From contig CAJNOI010000095.1 in the NCBI GenBank assembly GCA_905250115.1, positions 64,033 through 128,032 on the forward strand: 64,000 bases of DNA. The letters are read 5' to 3'. Source of the stretch: Adineta steineri. Its lineage: Eukaryota > Rotifera > Eurotatoria > Adinetida > Adinetidae. Below are positions 44,761-55,608 of this stretch, in pieces (the first letter of the stretch is position 1; every line of letters starts with the position of its first letter). The translations under genes and the position numbers were made by a program. Below the pieces are notes generated by a model. The model was given only the letters and a program-made list of their open reading frames with translations. It was not told the DNA's origin and did not search any database.

Positions 44761-46588
44761 GGAATCTCCTGATCAATGTGAGAATTGAATTAGTTTCACA
44801 GAGTAACTATTTCTTCGACGTTGTTGTTGTGCGACTACTAGAAGTCAAAGAAAATCTGATGTGCGAGATCTGAAACAGAATAGAGAACAGAAAGAAAAAA
44901 ATCTGTTTACATATGCATTTGTCAAAAAAAAAAGAAAGGCATTATTACTCATACGAGCGTATTTTTTTCTCATATTAAACAGACGCAGAATAGAAAAGTG
45001 CAAATAAAATGGCGACACTTCAATAATGAATCACATGGCATCATTCTAGAAAGTTTTTCGATGATACAATTTTTATATTCATTTTTGTATGCAATAAAAA
45101 ATATTATTGTAGTTGGAGAAACTGTTTTCCATACTAATCGACAACTAATTTCTTATTATCTTTATTAAACTCCAAATGACTAATATTTGTTTTTAACAAT
45201 TTGAAATCTTATTAAAGTAGAAGCAAAATTATTTATTCTATGACCTTTCGTATTTAGTTTTTAAAGAAAAAGTACATCGTTTAAATAGAGTTTGAGAAAT
45301 AATTAAGAAAATTATTTCTCTGGAAGTAATTTTAATTATAACAAACTCATGTTGACGACAAATTGCGCACAATACTTTTATAATTTTCTTAAAATATTTA
45401 ATATTTGTTTTGTCTTAAAAAGAATGAAAACTATCATTGACAAACAAATAATAGTTAATCAATTGAATCTGATAGAACACAAAATTCTTTCAATCGGTGG
45501 GAGTGAATTTAGATGTGACGATAATCAAGGAACTCCCATATAAAGTTCATAATGAAATCGATGTAACGAAAGAAAAAACTGAGTTCATTGTCAAAAAAAA
45601 TGATAAATAAATATGTGTGACCTTCAGGAAGAAAAAAGAAAAAGAAATTGAGTTATTGATTACTTTAATTCTTTTTGACGAAGTTCTGTTGTTTTTTTTT
45701 CTGTTGACTTAAAGTAAAAAATATTAAATGTATGCTGATCAATTGTTTCGTTTGCGTTTTTATTTAAGTAATAGATAAATGTTGTTGTAATATTAAAATT
45801 GTCTATTTGGTACTGTGACTATTACTTTTTTTCGAATATATGTCATAACAACACGTGAAAATAATAAAACATGTTTTTACTTAAAACTCTAGTTAGAAAA
45901 ATGTTATACTAAGTAATGTATTTTAATAAGGAATATATCATGCAGTAGAAGTTAAATCTCGATAGCCGATACGTTTATGAGGACTATTTAGTGGCATTCG
46001 CTGTATCATAAAAGAAAAGTGTAAAATAAGGAGTAAATAGAAAGACGTAGAAATTATGTTGAAAGAAAGAAGAATGTGAACGAAAGAATAACAGAAAAAA
46101 GAGAGAAGGAAGGAAAGAAAAAAAGAAAGAAAGAGAAAAAGGAGTAAACAGTAGAAAATGGTAGGACTCCTGCATTTTTGCGTAGTAGTTCGTTTTCATA
46201 ACGACAATTATTTCAGATTGAATGATTCTTGTTATTCCACTGTTTTGCATGCATGTCGAAAAAGAAATTAGTCATTCATATGATCATTACTTTTTTCTTT
46301 TTGTAACATTCATTGCAGTAAAAACATTATTATAAGATGATGAAATATCAAGATCTGTTGTATACATAGTTACTTGTTATTCATTTTTAAATATAACAGG
46401 GGTCTTGCATATTTAACTGACGGATGGAAACATATGCGGATGTTCACGAAAATCTGTGATTGTCTTCATCCCTGAAAAATATTTAAGAGGCATCCATAGT
46501 TCCCAAAAATTATAATGCGTATCATATTCACTATTATCTATTACACGTTTTCAATTTGAAATATAAGAAGGCCAAAGAAACATGTAAA
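44761..46588. other. Intergenic, no gene seen
   Basis: This is A+T-rich DNA with a purine-rich tract at about 46045-46150 (runs of GAAAGAAAG and GGAAGGAAAG). Frames at 45349-45543 and 45984-46250 are not supported. Confidence 0.5.
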
Positions 46589-46632
46589 AGAGTGTGAGTT
46601 AAGACGAAAGACACCCACATTCACACCCTGAA
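46589..46632. repeat. Hairpin of the dispersed family
   Basis: Left AGAGTGTGAGTT; right ACACCCACATTCACACCCTG. It lies just outside the hAT-like relic. Confidence 0.5.
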
Positions 46633-46650
46633 CAGTACGAGACAGAGACC

Positions 46651-47875
46651 GGTGGGATGCGATATCAATACTGTACCGTACCGTACTGTATCGTCTCGGG
46701 ACGAGACGGTATTGAAAAAACAAGAAGTAGGGCGGGACGGGACGGTATCAATAAGCCGCGGTACGAGACGGTATGCGGTATCAGATAGCTATACCGCTCT
46801 CCCGTGTCGTAGCAAAAAGCCTTTTGGTAATGTTTTTCAGAGACATCTATTGTATATTTTTTATGTCTATTTAAATATTATTTATATATCAGTTTGTACG
46901 CGTAACGTGTCACCTTAAAAGTGGAAATTTTTAGCCATACTTGTGAGAGTTTTCCATCACCACCATCTAAATCACATCTCGAAATGTATCAAAAACTTTT
47001 TGATTTTCATTAGCACATATGATTAATTATATCTTTCATCTTTTAACACATTTCTCGAGTCCTTAATAAAAAATTATATGGAATATCCGTCTCGATCATG
47101 TCATTGCCACATCTCACTGGTCGAATTAGTACAATATAAATTTAAAGCAGCTTCGACTGACGAAGAACATGCTAGTAAATATCTTACTATATGAAGCAAA
47201 GTATTAAAATGAAACCTCGTTTCCCACATTTTTATTTATGGTAACAACAAAATACAAAAGATTTAGCTGCGTCATCACGTTACATTCATGCAAGCGGCTT
47301 TTCATAGAGGGGGAACATATATTTTGGAATTTTTTTCTCGATTGAATACCTCAAAGTGTTAGCTAAAAACCTTAGTGAGACGTAGTTATTAATATAGGAT
47401 ATATTGGACGAATAAAGGAGAATAATCATCTCACTCTCAATTTTATGGTCCTTTTTCGCCACCGCGTTATGCTCGGTATTCTTTATCTGATATTCTTACA
47501 GCTTATCCAAACAAATTCACATTTTCTGACATTGTTGGGAAGGCAGAAGTCTATCTTCCAACGAAAGAGTGAATTGTTTAGCTCATATATATGAAAGCAG
47601 AATAACTGATAAGAATGTGGGCAAAAAGTCATCGCGTCACGCTTGTACAAGCTGATATATGAAATTGTTTTTATTGATCTGCTCATAGTTTGTATTTGTT
47701 GTCGACATTCTTCGAAAATGTAATCTATATATGAAATACAACAGATAATAGTCGGTTTAAAAACAAGCTAGAAAAATTGTTCTGACGGTACGGTATTTCG
47801 TGAGACGGTATACTATGAACTTCATACGGTAACGGTACGGTACAGTTAGGCATGCACCAATTCCAATTCGGTTCG
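46651..47875. mobile_element. Probable hAT-like DNA transposon relic
   Basis: Two G/C-rich blocks face each other. The left (46651-46800) runs GGTGGGATGCGATATC then ACTGTACCGTACCGTACTG, with repeated CGAGACGGTAT. The right (47785-47875), read on the other strand, gives TTGGTGCATGCC then AACTGTACCGTACCGTTACC and GTATACCGTCTCACG. They are imperfect inverted ends with subterminal CGGTAC/GACGGTAT repeats, as hAT elements often have. Between them, near 47240-47400, a broken frame reads KDLAASSRYIHASGFS then RGN, reminiscent of the hAT C-terminal dimerisation motif (SSERVFS...GG). Stops break it. The sequence beyond (ATTCGGTTCGGTTCC and the palindrome CCAATTCTAGAATTGG) runs into the N block and may be another element end. 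Family assignment is tentative. Confidence 0.4.
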
Positions 47876-47895
47876 GTTCCAATTCTAGAATTGGT

Positions 47896-47995
47896 NNNNN
47901 NNNNNNNNNNNNNNNNNNNNNNNNNNNNNNNNNNNNNNNNNNNNNNNNNNNNNNNNNNNNNNNNNNNNNNNNNNNNNNNNNNNNNNNNNNNNNNN
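47896..47995. other. Assembly gap, 100 N
   Basis: A scaffold gap that begins immediately after a perfect palindrome (CCAATTCTAGAATTGG), so assembly probably failed on repeated or self-complementary DNA. Confidence 0.99.
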
Positions 47996-48137
47996 TTATA
48001 TTCCAATTATAGGATATCATGAGAATTAACAGATGTTTTTTTTAATAATTATCTTTTCTTCTATAAAAGAAAAGACCATAAATTTAAAATACAAAAATAT
48101 TATTTTTCTTGAAATACAAAAAAAGAAAAAGTCAAAA

Positions 48138-49010
48138 ATGATTTTTCTTGTTCTATTTTTCTTAATTCCAATTGTTCTTTCAACTGCTATTTATCGACCA
48201 GTTGTTTTAATGCATGGCATTACATCAAATGCTGATGCTATGAATGATGTAGCTAGATGGATTCGATCAACATATCCAGGAATCTATGTTATATCAATCG
48301 AAATTGGTGATGGAAAAGAAGATTCATATCTTTTACCATTAGATATTCAAGTTGAAAAATTTTGTCAAACTGTTCGCTCAAATGAAAATCTTGATCAAGG
48401 TTTTAATTTAGTTGGATATTCACAAGGAAGTATTATTGTACGTGGTGCAGTTGAAAGATGTTCATTACCTGTTTTTAATCTAATTACATTAAGTGGAATT
48501 CATCAGGGAACATTTGGTATCCCATATCTTTTACAATTACCTATTGAATTAAGAGACCTAATTACTAAATATGCATATGAAACGCCAGTACAAAATGCTG
48601 TTAGTGTTGCTAATTATTGGCGTGATCCTGAACAATTAATTAAATATGATTCAAATTGTCATTTTCTTCCTGATATAAATAATGAACATGAAACAAGAAA
48701 TGAATTTTATCGTCAAAATATGATTAATTTAAATGCATTTGTTATGACTTATTCTGATATCGATGAAATTATAATGCCACGACAATCAGGTTTATTTATG
48801 GGTTATACAAATAGTTCACTTGAAATTGAAACATATAATAATTCAAGACAATTTACAGAAGATCTTATTGGATTAAGAACATTAAAAGAACAAGGAAAAT
48901 TATTTACTTTTACTGCTCATGTACGTCATCAAGATGTGACACATGAACCTAACAAAGATTTTATTATGAAAAATATTATGCCTTTTTTTAATAATACTTT
49001 ATCATTATAA
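48138..49010 (+). CDS. Palmitoyl-protein thioesterase (PPT1/PPT2 family)
   Basis: An intronless gene of 290 residues. The ATG at 48138 begins a signal peptide (MIFLVLFFLIPIVLS, cleavage near residues 17-18). YRPVVLMHG is the oxyanion-hole strand of the alpha/beta hydrolase. NLVGYSQGS holds the nucleophile Ser (G-x-S-x-G), followed by LSGIHQGTFGIPYL, where PPT1 has GGQHQGVFGLP. NYWRDPEQ matches the conserved YWHDP. The catalytic Asp is probably in YSDIDEIIMP and the His in RHQDVTH near the C-terminus. PPT enzymes remove palmitate from cysteine in lysosomes during protein turnover. Several sequons (NSS, NNS, NNT) fit secretion to the lysosome. An in-frame extension from 48033 lacks an ATG. AATAAA starts at 49011, directly after the stop. 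PPT1 versus PPT2 cannot be settled by eye. Confidence 0.9.
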   Translation: MIFLVLFFLIPIVLSTAIYRPVVLMHGITSNADAMNDVARWIRSTYPGIYVISIEIGDGKEDSYLLPLDIQVEKFCQTVRSNENLDQGFNLVGYSQGSIIVRGAVERCSLPVFNLITLSGIHQGTFGIPYLLQLPIELRDLITKYAYETPVQNAVSVANYWRDPEQLIKYDSNCHFLPDINNEHETRNEFYRQNMINLNAFVMTYSDIDEIIMPRQSGLFMGYTNSSLEIETYNNSRQFTEDLIGLRTLKEQGKLFTFTAHVRHQDVTHEPNKDFIMKNIMPFFNNTLSL

Positions 49011-49495
49011 AATAAAAATTTGGTTTCAGAAAAAGAAATATTCTCAAGATTATTTTAGTTCATGTGGGAGAATTTGCACACACATTCTTAAAAATCATCA
49101 TGATCGTCTCGTAAACTTTCATTATGATTATCTAACAGAATACAATAATCTTTACTTGATCAACAATTAAGAATTTCATAATTACATATTTTAATTATTT
49201 ATATCTCGATGTATTCCGCACATTTCTTTTTCATTGTATGAGATAAAAACAAAAAGGGTCATGATAAATGTTAAATAAGATAAAATATGACGAATGCTCT
49301 CTCTGTTGTAAGCGAGAGAACGCAAATATGTTTTCTTTTTCTTCATTCATGTGTCCGTAAAACACGTGGTGTAAAATATTTCTTTTCTTTACTACTGAAT
49401 ACTGTTATTCATGCATACATACATATCATTATTAACTACGCAATACATTTTTCATTCTATTCTTTTCAATTGTGTTATAGATAATCTTATTCACC
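49011..49495. other. Intergenic, 485 bases
   Basis: Contains the AATAAA of the thioesterase gene (49011-49016). An acceptor-like TGTGTTATAG just before the next ATG hints at a 5' UTR intron or trans-splice site for the aldolase gene. Confidence 0.4.
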
Positions 49496-50486
49496 ATGTC
49501 TTCTCGAGAAGTTATTCATTCAAATAATAATAATAAACATCATAATGGAAATGAAGTTGAATCACATGATGAAAATAAAAAAGCAATTTCACAATCACAA
49601 GCAACACAAGAAAATCTTGAAAATATATTTAATCCAAAAACTTATGTTCCTGGTTCGAATAAATTATCTCGACAATATTTACAAGAACGTCTAAGTCGTT
49701 CTATTCTACATGAATTTAGTATTGATGAACAAAAAAGCAAGAATTGAATTAGCTGCTGCTTATCGATTAGCTGCAAAAAATGGATGGTTAGAATCAATCT
49801 ATAATCATATTACTTGTAATGTATCTGGTCCAAATAATTCACATCATCTATTAATTAATCCTTTTGGTTTAAATTATCGTGAAATTACAGCTTCATCTTT
49901 GATTAAAATTGATTTAGATGGAAATACAATTCATCCAGGCATTGTTGGTGATATTTTTGGAATAAATAAAGCTGGTTTTGTTATTCATTCTTGTATTCAT
50001 CGAGCTCGTCCAGATATTCGTTGTGTCAATCATAATCATAACTGGGCTGTCGCTGGACTTTCTGCAACAAAAAGTGGAGTTATTGAATTAGCACAAACAA
50101 CACATGTTACTGGAGAGATTGCTTGTCATGATTATGAAGGTATTGTTATATCATTAGATGAACAAGAACGAATTGTTCGTGATTTGGGAAATAAAGATGT
50201 CATGATTTTTCGTAATCATGGTTTACTTACTTGTGGATCATCGATTGGTATTGCATATTATCATGCACTAACATTATGTGCTGCTGCACAAATACAATCA
50301 CATGCATGTTCGATGGCTATGAATAAAGATAATCTACTTATACCAGAAGATGAATATATCAAACGAAGTATGGCTATTGCTAAACATTTCACTAATAATT
50401 CATCTGCTGATTTGGAATTTGCTGCCGCTATGCGTGAACTTGATTATGATCAAGATCATTCAACTTATCCAGACTATCGAAATTAA
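49496..50486 (+). CDS. Class II aldolase/adducin-family protein
   Basis: The ATG at 49496 opens a polar N-terminus (Asn/His/Gln-rich, about 80 residues), and the enzyme domain follows in the next frame. An A6 run at 49731-49736 has one base too many: with five A residues the junction reads I-D-E-Q-K-A-R-I-E-L-A-A-A-Y-R-L and the gene encodes 329 residues without interruption. The domain shows LAAKNGWLESIYNHITC, PGIVGDIFGINKAGFVIHS, metal-ligand His in CVNHNHNWAVAGL, YEGIVISLDEQERIV and the third His in MIFRNHGLLTCG. Class II aldolases use three His and Zn2+ to cleave sugar phosphates; single-domain relatives in bacteria and fungi have varied or unknown substrates. There is no adducin neck or tail. 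The gene has no introns, and horizontal acquisition is plausible. AATAAA lies at 50543. Substrate not assigned. Confidence 0.85.
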
Positions 50487-51417
50487 ACATTCATATGTGT
50501 TTCTTTTTCATTCCGCATCCATTACATTTTTTATTCTTCGAAAATAAAACTAAAAAAAAAGATACGAAACTCCAAACTTCATTGTTCCATAGACTTTTGT
50601 TTACTAAAAATCCATTATTAAATTATCAACTATTCTTGATAGTTAAAAATACAAAAAAAAAGAAGTTGTAGTTTTTATTGAGAATGTGAGTAGATATCGA
50701 TGGAATAAATTAATTCATTCTTATATTTCTAATTAAAGAATTCACAATCTAATAAAATGAGAGAAATAAATATTATGAGTGTAATAGTCTAGATAACACA
50801 ACTTCTCATTGGTATTTTATCAATAGATCATTTATTATTATTCATTTTGTTTTATTATTTATTGATGAGATTTATATAAACACTTTTTAGACAAAGTGTA
50901 ATATAAAATGCAAATAGATAATTGAATTATTTAATTTTTTTTCTACCACGTCGAAACAAAATAGCAAGATATAAATATATAAAGTCATAAAATTAGTAGT
51001 AAATCAATTGAATCTATATCGGCAGAAACAATGAATCTAGAAAAATAATCTTCAGTGTGTATCTGAGATATGACAAAATGTTGACAAATTACAATAGTGA
51101 TGTTGAATTGAACAGGAGTTTTCATATTTTATTTTTCTTATAGAAGAAAAAGCTTGACTATGTGAGTGTCTCAGAAATATCTATCACGCACATCCCCAAT
51201 ATACTTTTTTGCCTCTGTTCTGTATTCTTTCACTCATAGGCAATAGCAAGAAGTCAAATGTATTACTCACATTCTTTTTCACTTTTCTCTGCAATTTATT
51301 TCATTCTTATCTAACAACTAAAACCTTTTTGTTATCTTTGTGTTCTCTGTTTCTTAATATGTAAGTAACAACATCGAGTCTTGTATTACAGGAATACTTT
51401 TCTAACGACTATTCTCC
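50487..51417. other. Intergenic, no gene seen
   Basis: AATAAA at 50543-50548 serves the aldolase gene. A degenerate hairpin at 51159-51199 (CTATGTGAGTGTCTC and ATCACGCACATCCCC) belongs loosely to the dispersed family. Confidence 0.45.
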
Positions 51418-52180
51418 ATGTATTACGTTATTGATGAAGATAAAACTTACACCTATGAAATCTTAATGGAAAAGCATTTGGAAGAATCTGCTAAACTTCT
51501 TGCGTATACCTTCAGTCAGCAGAACCCAGTTGAAGTCTACTTGAAAACTACTTACGAACAATTCTATCTTTATGCATTGGCAGTTTTAAAAGCAACTTTA
51601 GAAGATCAACTGTCTATCATAGCAGTACACAAAGAGACGAAGGAAATTTATGGTCTTGTCCAAGCTACCGATGCTAAAACACTCGAAGGACAGAATTTCG
51701 ATGATGTGGATCCCTCCAAAGATACATTAGAAATATTACAAGAAGTAGAAAACCGCTTTATGAAACAGTATGGTGAACTAAAAGAAAACGACTTAGTACA
51801 AATATTAATGGTGGGTGTTCGACAAGAATGTAGTGGAAAAGGTGAGACTTTGAAGTATTTATGATTTTTTGTAAATAAGTTTTCAGGAGAACTTATGATT
51901 CTGACACTTTATGTGATATCTGATAGGACTTGCTACGAAACTCCAGCAGATATTACTTGTTCATTGTGACCAACGTGGATTTAAGTATGTATTTGTTGAA
52001 GTTGCAAATCCAGCTACCTATCATATTTACACAAAGAAATTAAAAGGAAAAGAATTCACATCAATTTCTTTATCAACATTTGTAACGAGTGATGGCCGAA
52101 AACCATTTTTACATTATCATGGAGAAATACAATTGATTGTTTTTGATCTACAACAAAGAAGAATAACGGAATGCTTTTAA
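51418..52180 (+). CDS. GNAT-type N-acetyltransferase
   Basis: Two exons, 51418-51841 (donor GTGAGA) and 51927-52180 (acceptor TGATAG), joined in phase 1 give 225 residues. The N-terminal half has the alpha/beta start of the fold (YTYEILMEKHLEESAKLLAY, LSIIAVHKETKEIYGLV). The acetyl-CoA loop spans the intron: VRQECSGKG then LATKLQQILL, matching R/Q-x-x-G-x-G/A. The C-terminal part KYVFVEVANPATYHIYTKK is the beta5-alpha4 region. GNAT enzymes transfer acetyl from acetyl-CoA to an amine; the arrangement is closest, from memory, to arylalkylamine/polyamine-type enzymes of invertebrates. Cytosolic, with no signal peptide. The intron position inside the CoA loop confirms that the two pieces are one gene. 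Substrate not assigned. Confidence 0.85.
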
Positions 52181-53756
52181 TTACTGTATTTCCTGATGTT
52201 TAATTATCTTATAAAACCTATGAAAAAGTATTTGTGAAGTAAATACACATCGTTTTATTTTCACTTATGATTGGTGACGATGTCAAAAATTTTCTCTTGG
52301 ATGAGTTTAACCCATTGAGACTCACTCCTGTTGCTGTCAGTATGAACATTATCATAAGTACTCTAAATAATTCTCATGATGAGCTCAACTTCTTTTCAGG
52401 TAAGTTGAGCCTATCCCTGATGTCATCACTACTTATGATGTGTCAGAATGTAGAGGTTATATTTAAATAACATGCATCAATTCTATACATATAAATAGTC
52501 AAAAATGAATTATTAAGCATATAATAAAAAATACTTGAATATGATAGGATTATATGTCAGTAGCTATTGTAGTTACAATATTCATAGATTTGTCATTCAC
52601 AGTAATATTCCATTGTGCAATTTCACATATGCTATTTTAGTACTAATAGATTATTAATTTTTTTCTTATGCAATATTTTAATTTCTCCACATAATTTCAA
52701 TACATTCCAATTAATCCAGTGTAATTTTCGACATTTTCTCTTTTTTCAAAACGTATAATATTGTTTAGTAACTGATAATCTTGCACTGGTTAATAAACAT
52801 TTTGATGTTTAACATACGTTTCCATTATTTGACTAACTGGATTACTACCGAATAATTAATTTGTTAGGACTATAATTTCATTGTGTAATTGGCTAAAGCT
52901 TTTTCATGTGTATCGGAACACACTAATAATTTCTTCCTAGTTCAGCATATAATTGACGAAATTCTGCGTTGCTTAGAAAATAGTCTAACATATTTGAGAC
53001 AATGCGGTCTATTAATGACATCTATCACATTTTAACATGAAGTTTAATATGCTGAGTGAGGATATGCTAGTTTACCCGTACTACGGACTCTTCTCACCCA
53101 TCCTCTTTGTATTTTTTCATTTTTGGCATCATTATTATATACGAGTATATTCATAATGGTATAAGCACGATTGGATAACCAAAAACTGTTATTAAGCGAA
53201 AGAGTTATGGTACGTAGCTGTAGGTTCGACGAAGAAACGTTTGTAGGCAACAAATCACTTTTCATTAGAGACTATTTTCATTTTCTAGGTCCTAACTATA
53301 CAGTGAAGAAGTAGATATTATACTCGGCCTTCAATCTAAAGAATTGAATCTAAAGCTTAACTGTTGTCGACAAACAATTGTCGTAGGCAATAGAAATTTC
53401 TTAAAACTGAAATAAAAAATGAGTGTAAGTTGTAATAGTGAATCGACTTGTCGCTTGGTTGCCATATTAAACTTTCTTCTCTCATTCCTGAAACATTAGT
53501 AACAATTGAAAATAACCATGTGTTTACTACAACTAACTACTATCTTAATATGATAAAAGTGAAACAAAGTTAGTCAATAAACGATAAGTAAATATCTGAT
53601 AATTTTCTTTTCTACTCATACATAGCTCAGTATTTGAATAGTCATTGATATCTTAAAGCTTACATACGTGTATAGTTTAATGATCTTGAAGATATGAATA
53701 TGAATGAAATATATTCATTCATTATTCATATCTACACCCGCTATCGTAGAAAATAA
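52181..53756. other. Intergenic with two fold-back sequences
   Basis: There is no supported gene. At 52347-52445 an imperfect palindrome has outer arms ATTATCATAAGTA / TACTTATGAT and inner arms GCTCAACTT / AAGTTGAGC. A hairpin of the dispersed family lies at 53051-53109. The frames at 52267-52470 and 53044-53265 (minus) run across these structures. Confidence 0.45.
53051..53109. repeat. Hairpin of the dispersed family
   Basis: Left GCTGAGTGAGGATATG; right CTTCTCACCCATCCTCTTTG; partial pairing GAGTGAGGAT/ATCCTC. Confidence 0.5.
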
Positions 53757-54246
53757 AACCAACAATGGTAACAATAATAATAATATTAATAATATAGAAT
53801 ATAATTAGAAAAATAGTGACACAAACTTTAGTAATATCGATCACAACATTAATATCAACTTGAGCAATAGAAATGATCATAAGATGAACTATAATAATAA
53901 TAATATATATAAAAATACTAATATGAATTTAAATAACAATAATAATCAACAATATAAGGGTAATAACAAATTTAACTTCAGTATTACGAATAATATGAAT
54001 ACTAAAAAGAATAATTTAAATGACAACATAAATTTATATATATATAATAATGAGATCAACTTAAAAAATAATGAAGACAAAATCAATATAATACTAAGCT
54101 ACTATGGACACAAATCATTCATATTCAGTCATAAATTAATGGAAATACTTAATAAATTTAAGGCTGACAGCAGAGTTATATTCAAAAAAGAATATAAAGC
54201 CATCGGAGATAACTTTAAAGAAAAAGAACTAAAGAAAATAATCTGA
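53757..54246 (+). other. Asn-rich low-complexity frame, doubtful gene
   Basis: From 53860 an ATG frame of 128 codons is dominated by AAT/AAC (Asn) and Lys, then changes to a more ordinary stretch (INIILSYYGHKSFIFSHKLM, VIFKKEYKAIGDNFKEK) before TGA at 54244. The same frame extends upstream to about 53757 with one stop. The trinucleotide-rich start suggests microsatellite expansion. The C-terminal stretch faintly recalls the end of non-LTR or Penelope-like reverse transcriptases, but I cannot support that. Confidence 0.25.
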
Positions 54247-55608
54247 AAAAGATCAGAGTAAAGAAGAGTATGCAATAACATATTCATAAGATAAGAATAA
54301 AAAATAATCTAACAAATAAAAACTGAATGAACCAATAATATTATAGCACTTGAAAAAAATGACGAACAGAAAGAGAAATCTAAGAAACTAATCAAAATTT
54401 ACAATTAACAATATGTTAACAAACTTTTAAATAATATAAAAGAAATACATCCGTATAATTAATTTATCGTTTTAATCTTTCTAATAAAAGATCTGATAAT
54501 GATACTTGTTAGTACTGAACGCTCGTAATCAAAGAAACGAAAGTCTTCACAAACATATTTTACTTTGTACTTGTTAGAAAAATCCAACACATACGAATGA
54601 ATGCAATTTCATTATTTCTTGCAAATAATGAATACTACAAATGTATAACTTGTCTCTATCAAAAAATTATCTTAAAAATATTCATCTTTCTTTGTATGTT
54701 GAAGTGAATAATAAACGATTTTTGAATATTATTTTACTGAATAAAAAAATCAAGATCATTTTAAGGCTATGAGATTACATAAAGCTAAAATCTATAAATG
54801 GGAGTCAGTATATTTACTCTTGATTACGTGCGTACCTTTGTCTACATAACTTTATAATTAACTCAAACTTGGTACTGAATCAACACTTTTATTCCTATTT
54901 TTAAATAATTTTTATTTGAACTATTTACAACTAAGATTTTTAATCTTTAATAAATTATTGTAAGAGAATGGACTGTGTACTTCGTTCCATTTAATAGGTA
55001 AATCTGCATTTTTTATTCCTTTTTGTTTCAAGCATTTTTTGTAAGGATATATAATAATTAAAATAGCTACAGAAGTATTACGTAGAAAGGCAACTTAAGT
55101 TTATATATGATAATTAAAACGATTATCTAACTTCGTATTTTTTTTTCTTTAATGGACAACATTTCAATAACTTCAAATGCAGACTTTGCCTTCAGCACTG
55201 TTTGCAAGTTTTATTGGACACAATTTACTATTACATTTGGTTCAGTTGTATGTATCGACGTTATAATTGATCTCGACATATATAAACAGAGAGATAGAGA
55301 ATACATTGAATCATTTCAAGTTATTTGCTAGTCGAATGAAACAATATTTGTCAATACGGAAGAGTAACAACACGGTGCTCGAATTGGATATAAAAATATT
55401 TCAATATTATCTAGCAGTTGATATTATTTAATAAAAAGCACAGATTCTCGTGACAGAAAGAGAGTGATGACGACAATGCTTTAGGTGCTTGTCAATAATA
55501 ATAAAATTATAAATACGTAGTCATAAAAAGTAAGTGAAACTATTCTACTGACGTTCAAACAGCTTCTATTTATTTGACAACACATTCATTTCCATTTATT
55601 CATTTATC
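54247..55608. other. Intergenic, no gene seen
   Basis: These are 1.4 kb of A+T-rich sequence upstream of the receptor gene at 55609. Nothing is recognised. Confidence 0.5.

Noticed and set aside
46541-46918. Small frames with many Arg/Tyr/Val in the CGGTAC-rich block
   Set aside because: They arise from the GACGGTAT/CGGTAC repeats of the transposon-like ends.
47725-48020. Frames crossing the second N block
   Set aside because: Half of each is unknown bases; no protein can be inferred.
53044-53265. Minus-strand frame of 73 codons
   Set aside because: It crosses a dispersed hairpin and has no recognisable domain.
53860-54246. Penelope-like or non-LTR reverse-transcriptase tail
   Set aside because: Only a faint similarity over about 40 residues with no catalytic motif; left as an Asn-rich doubtful frame.
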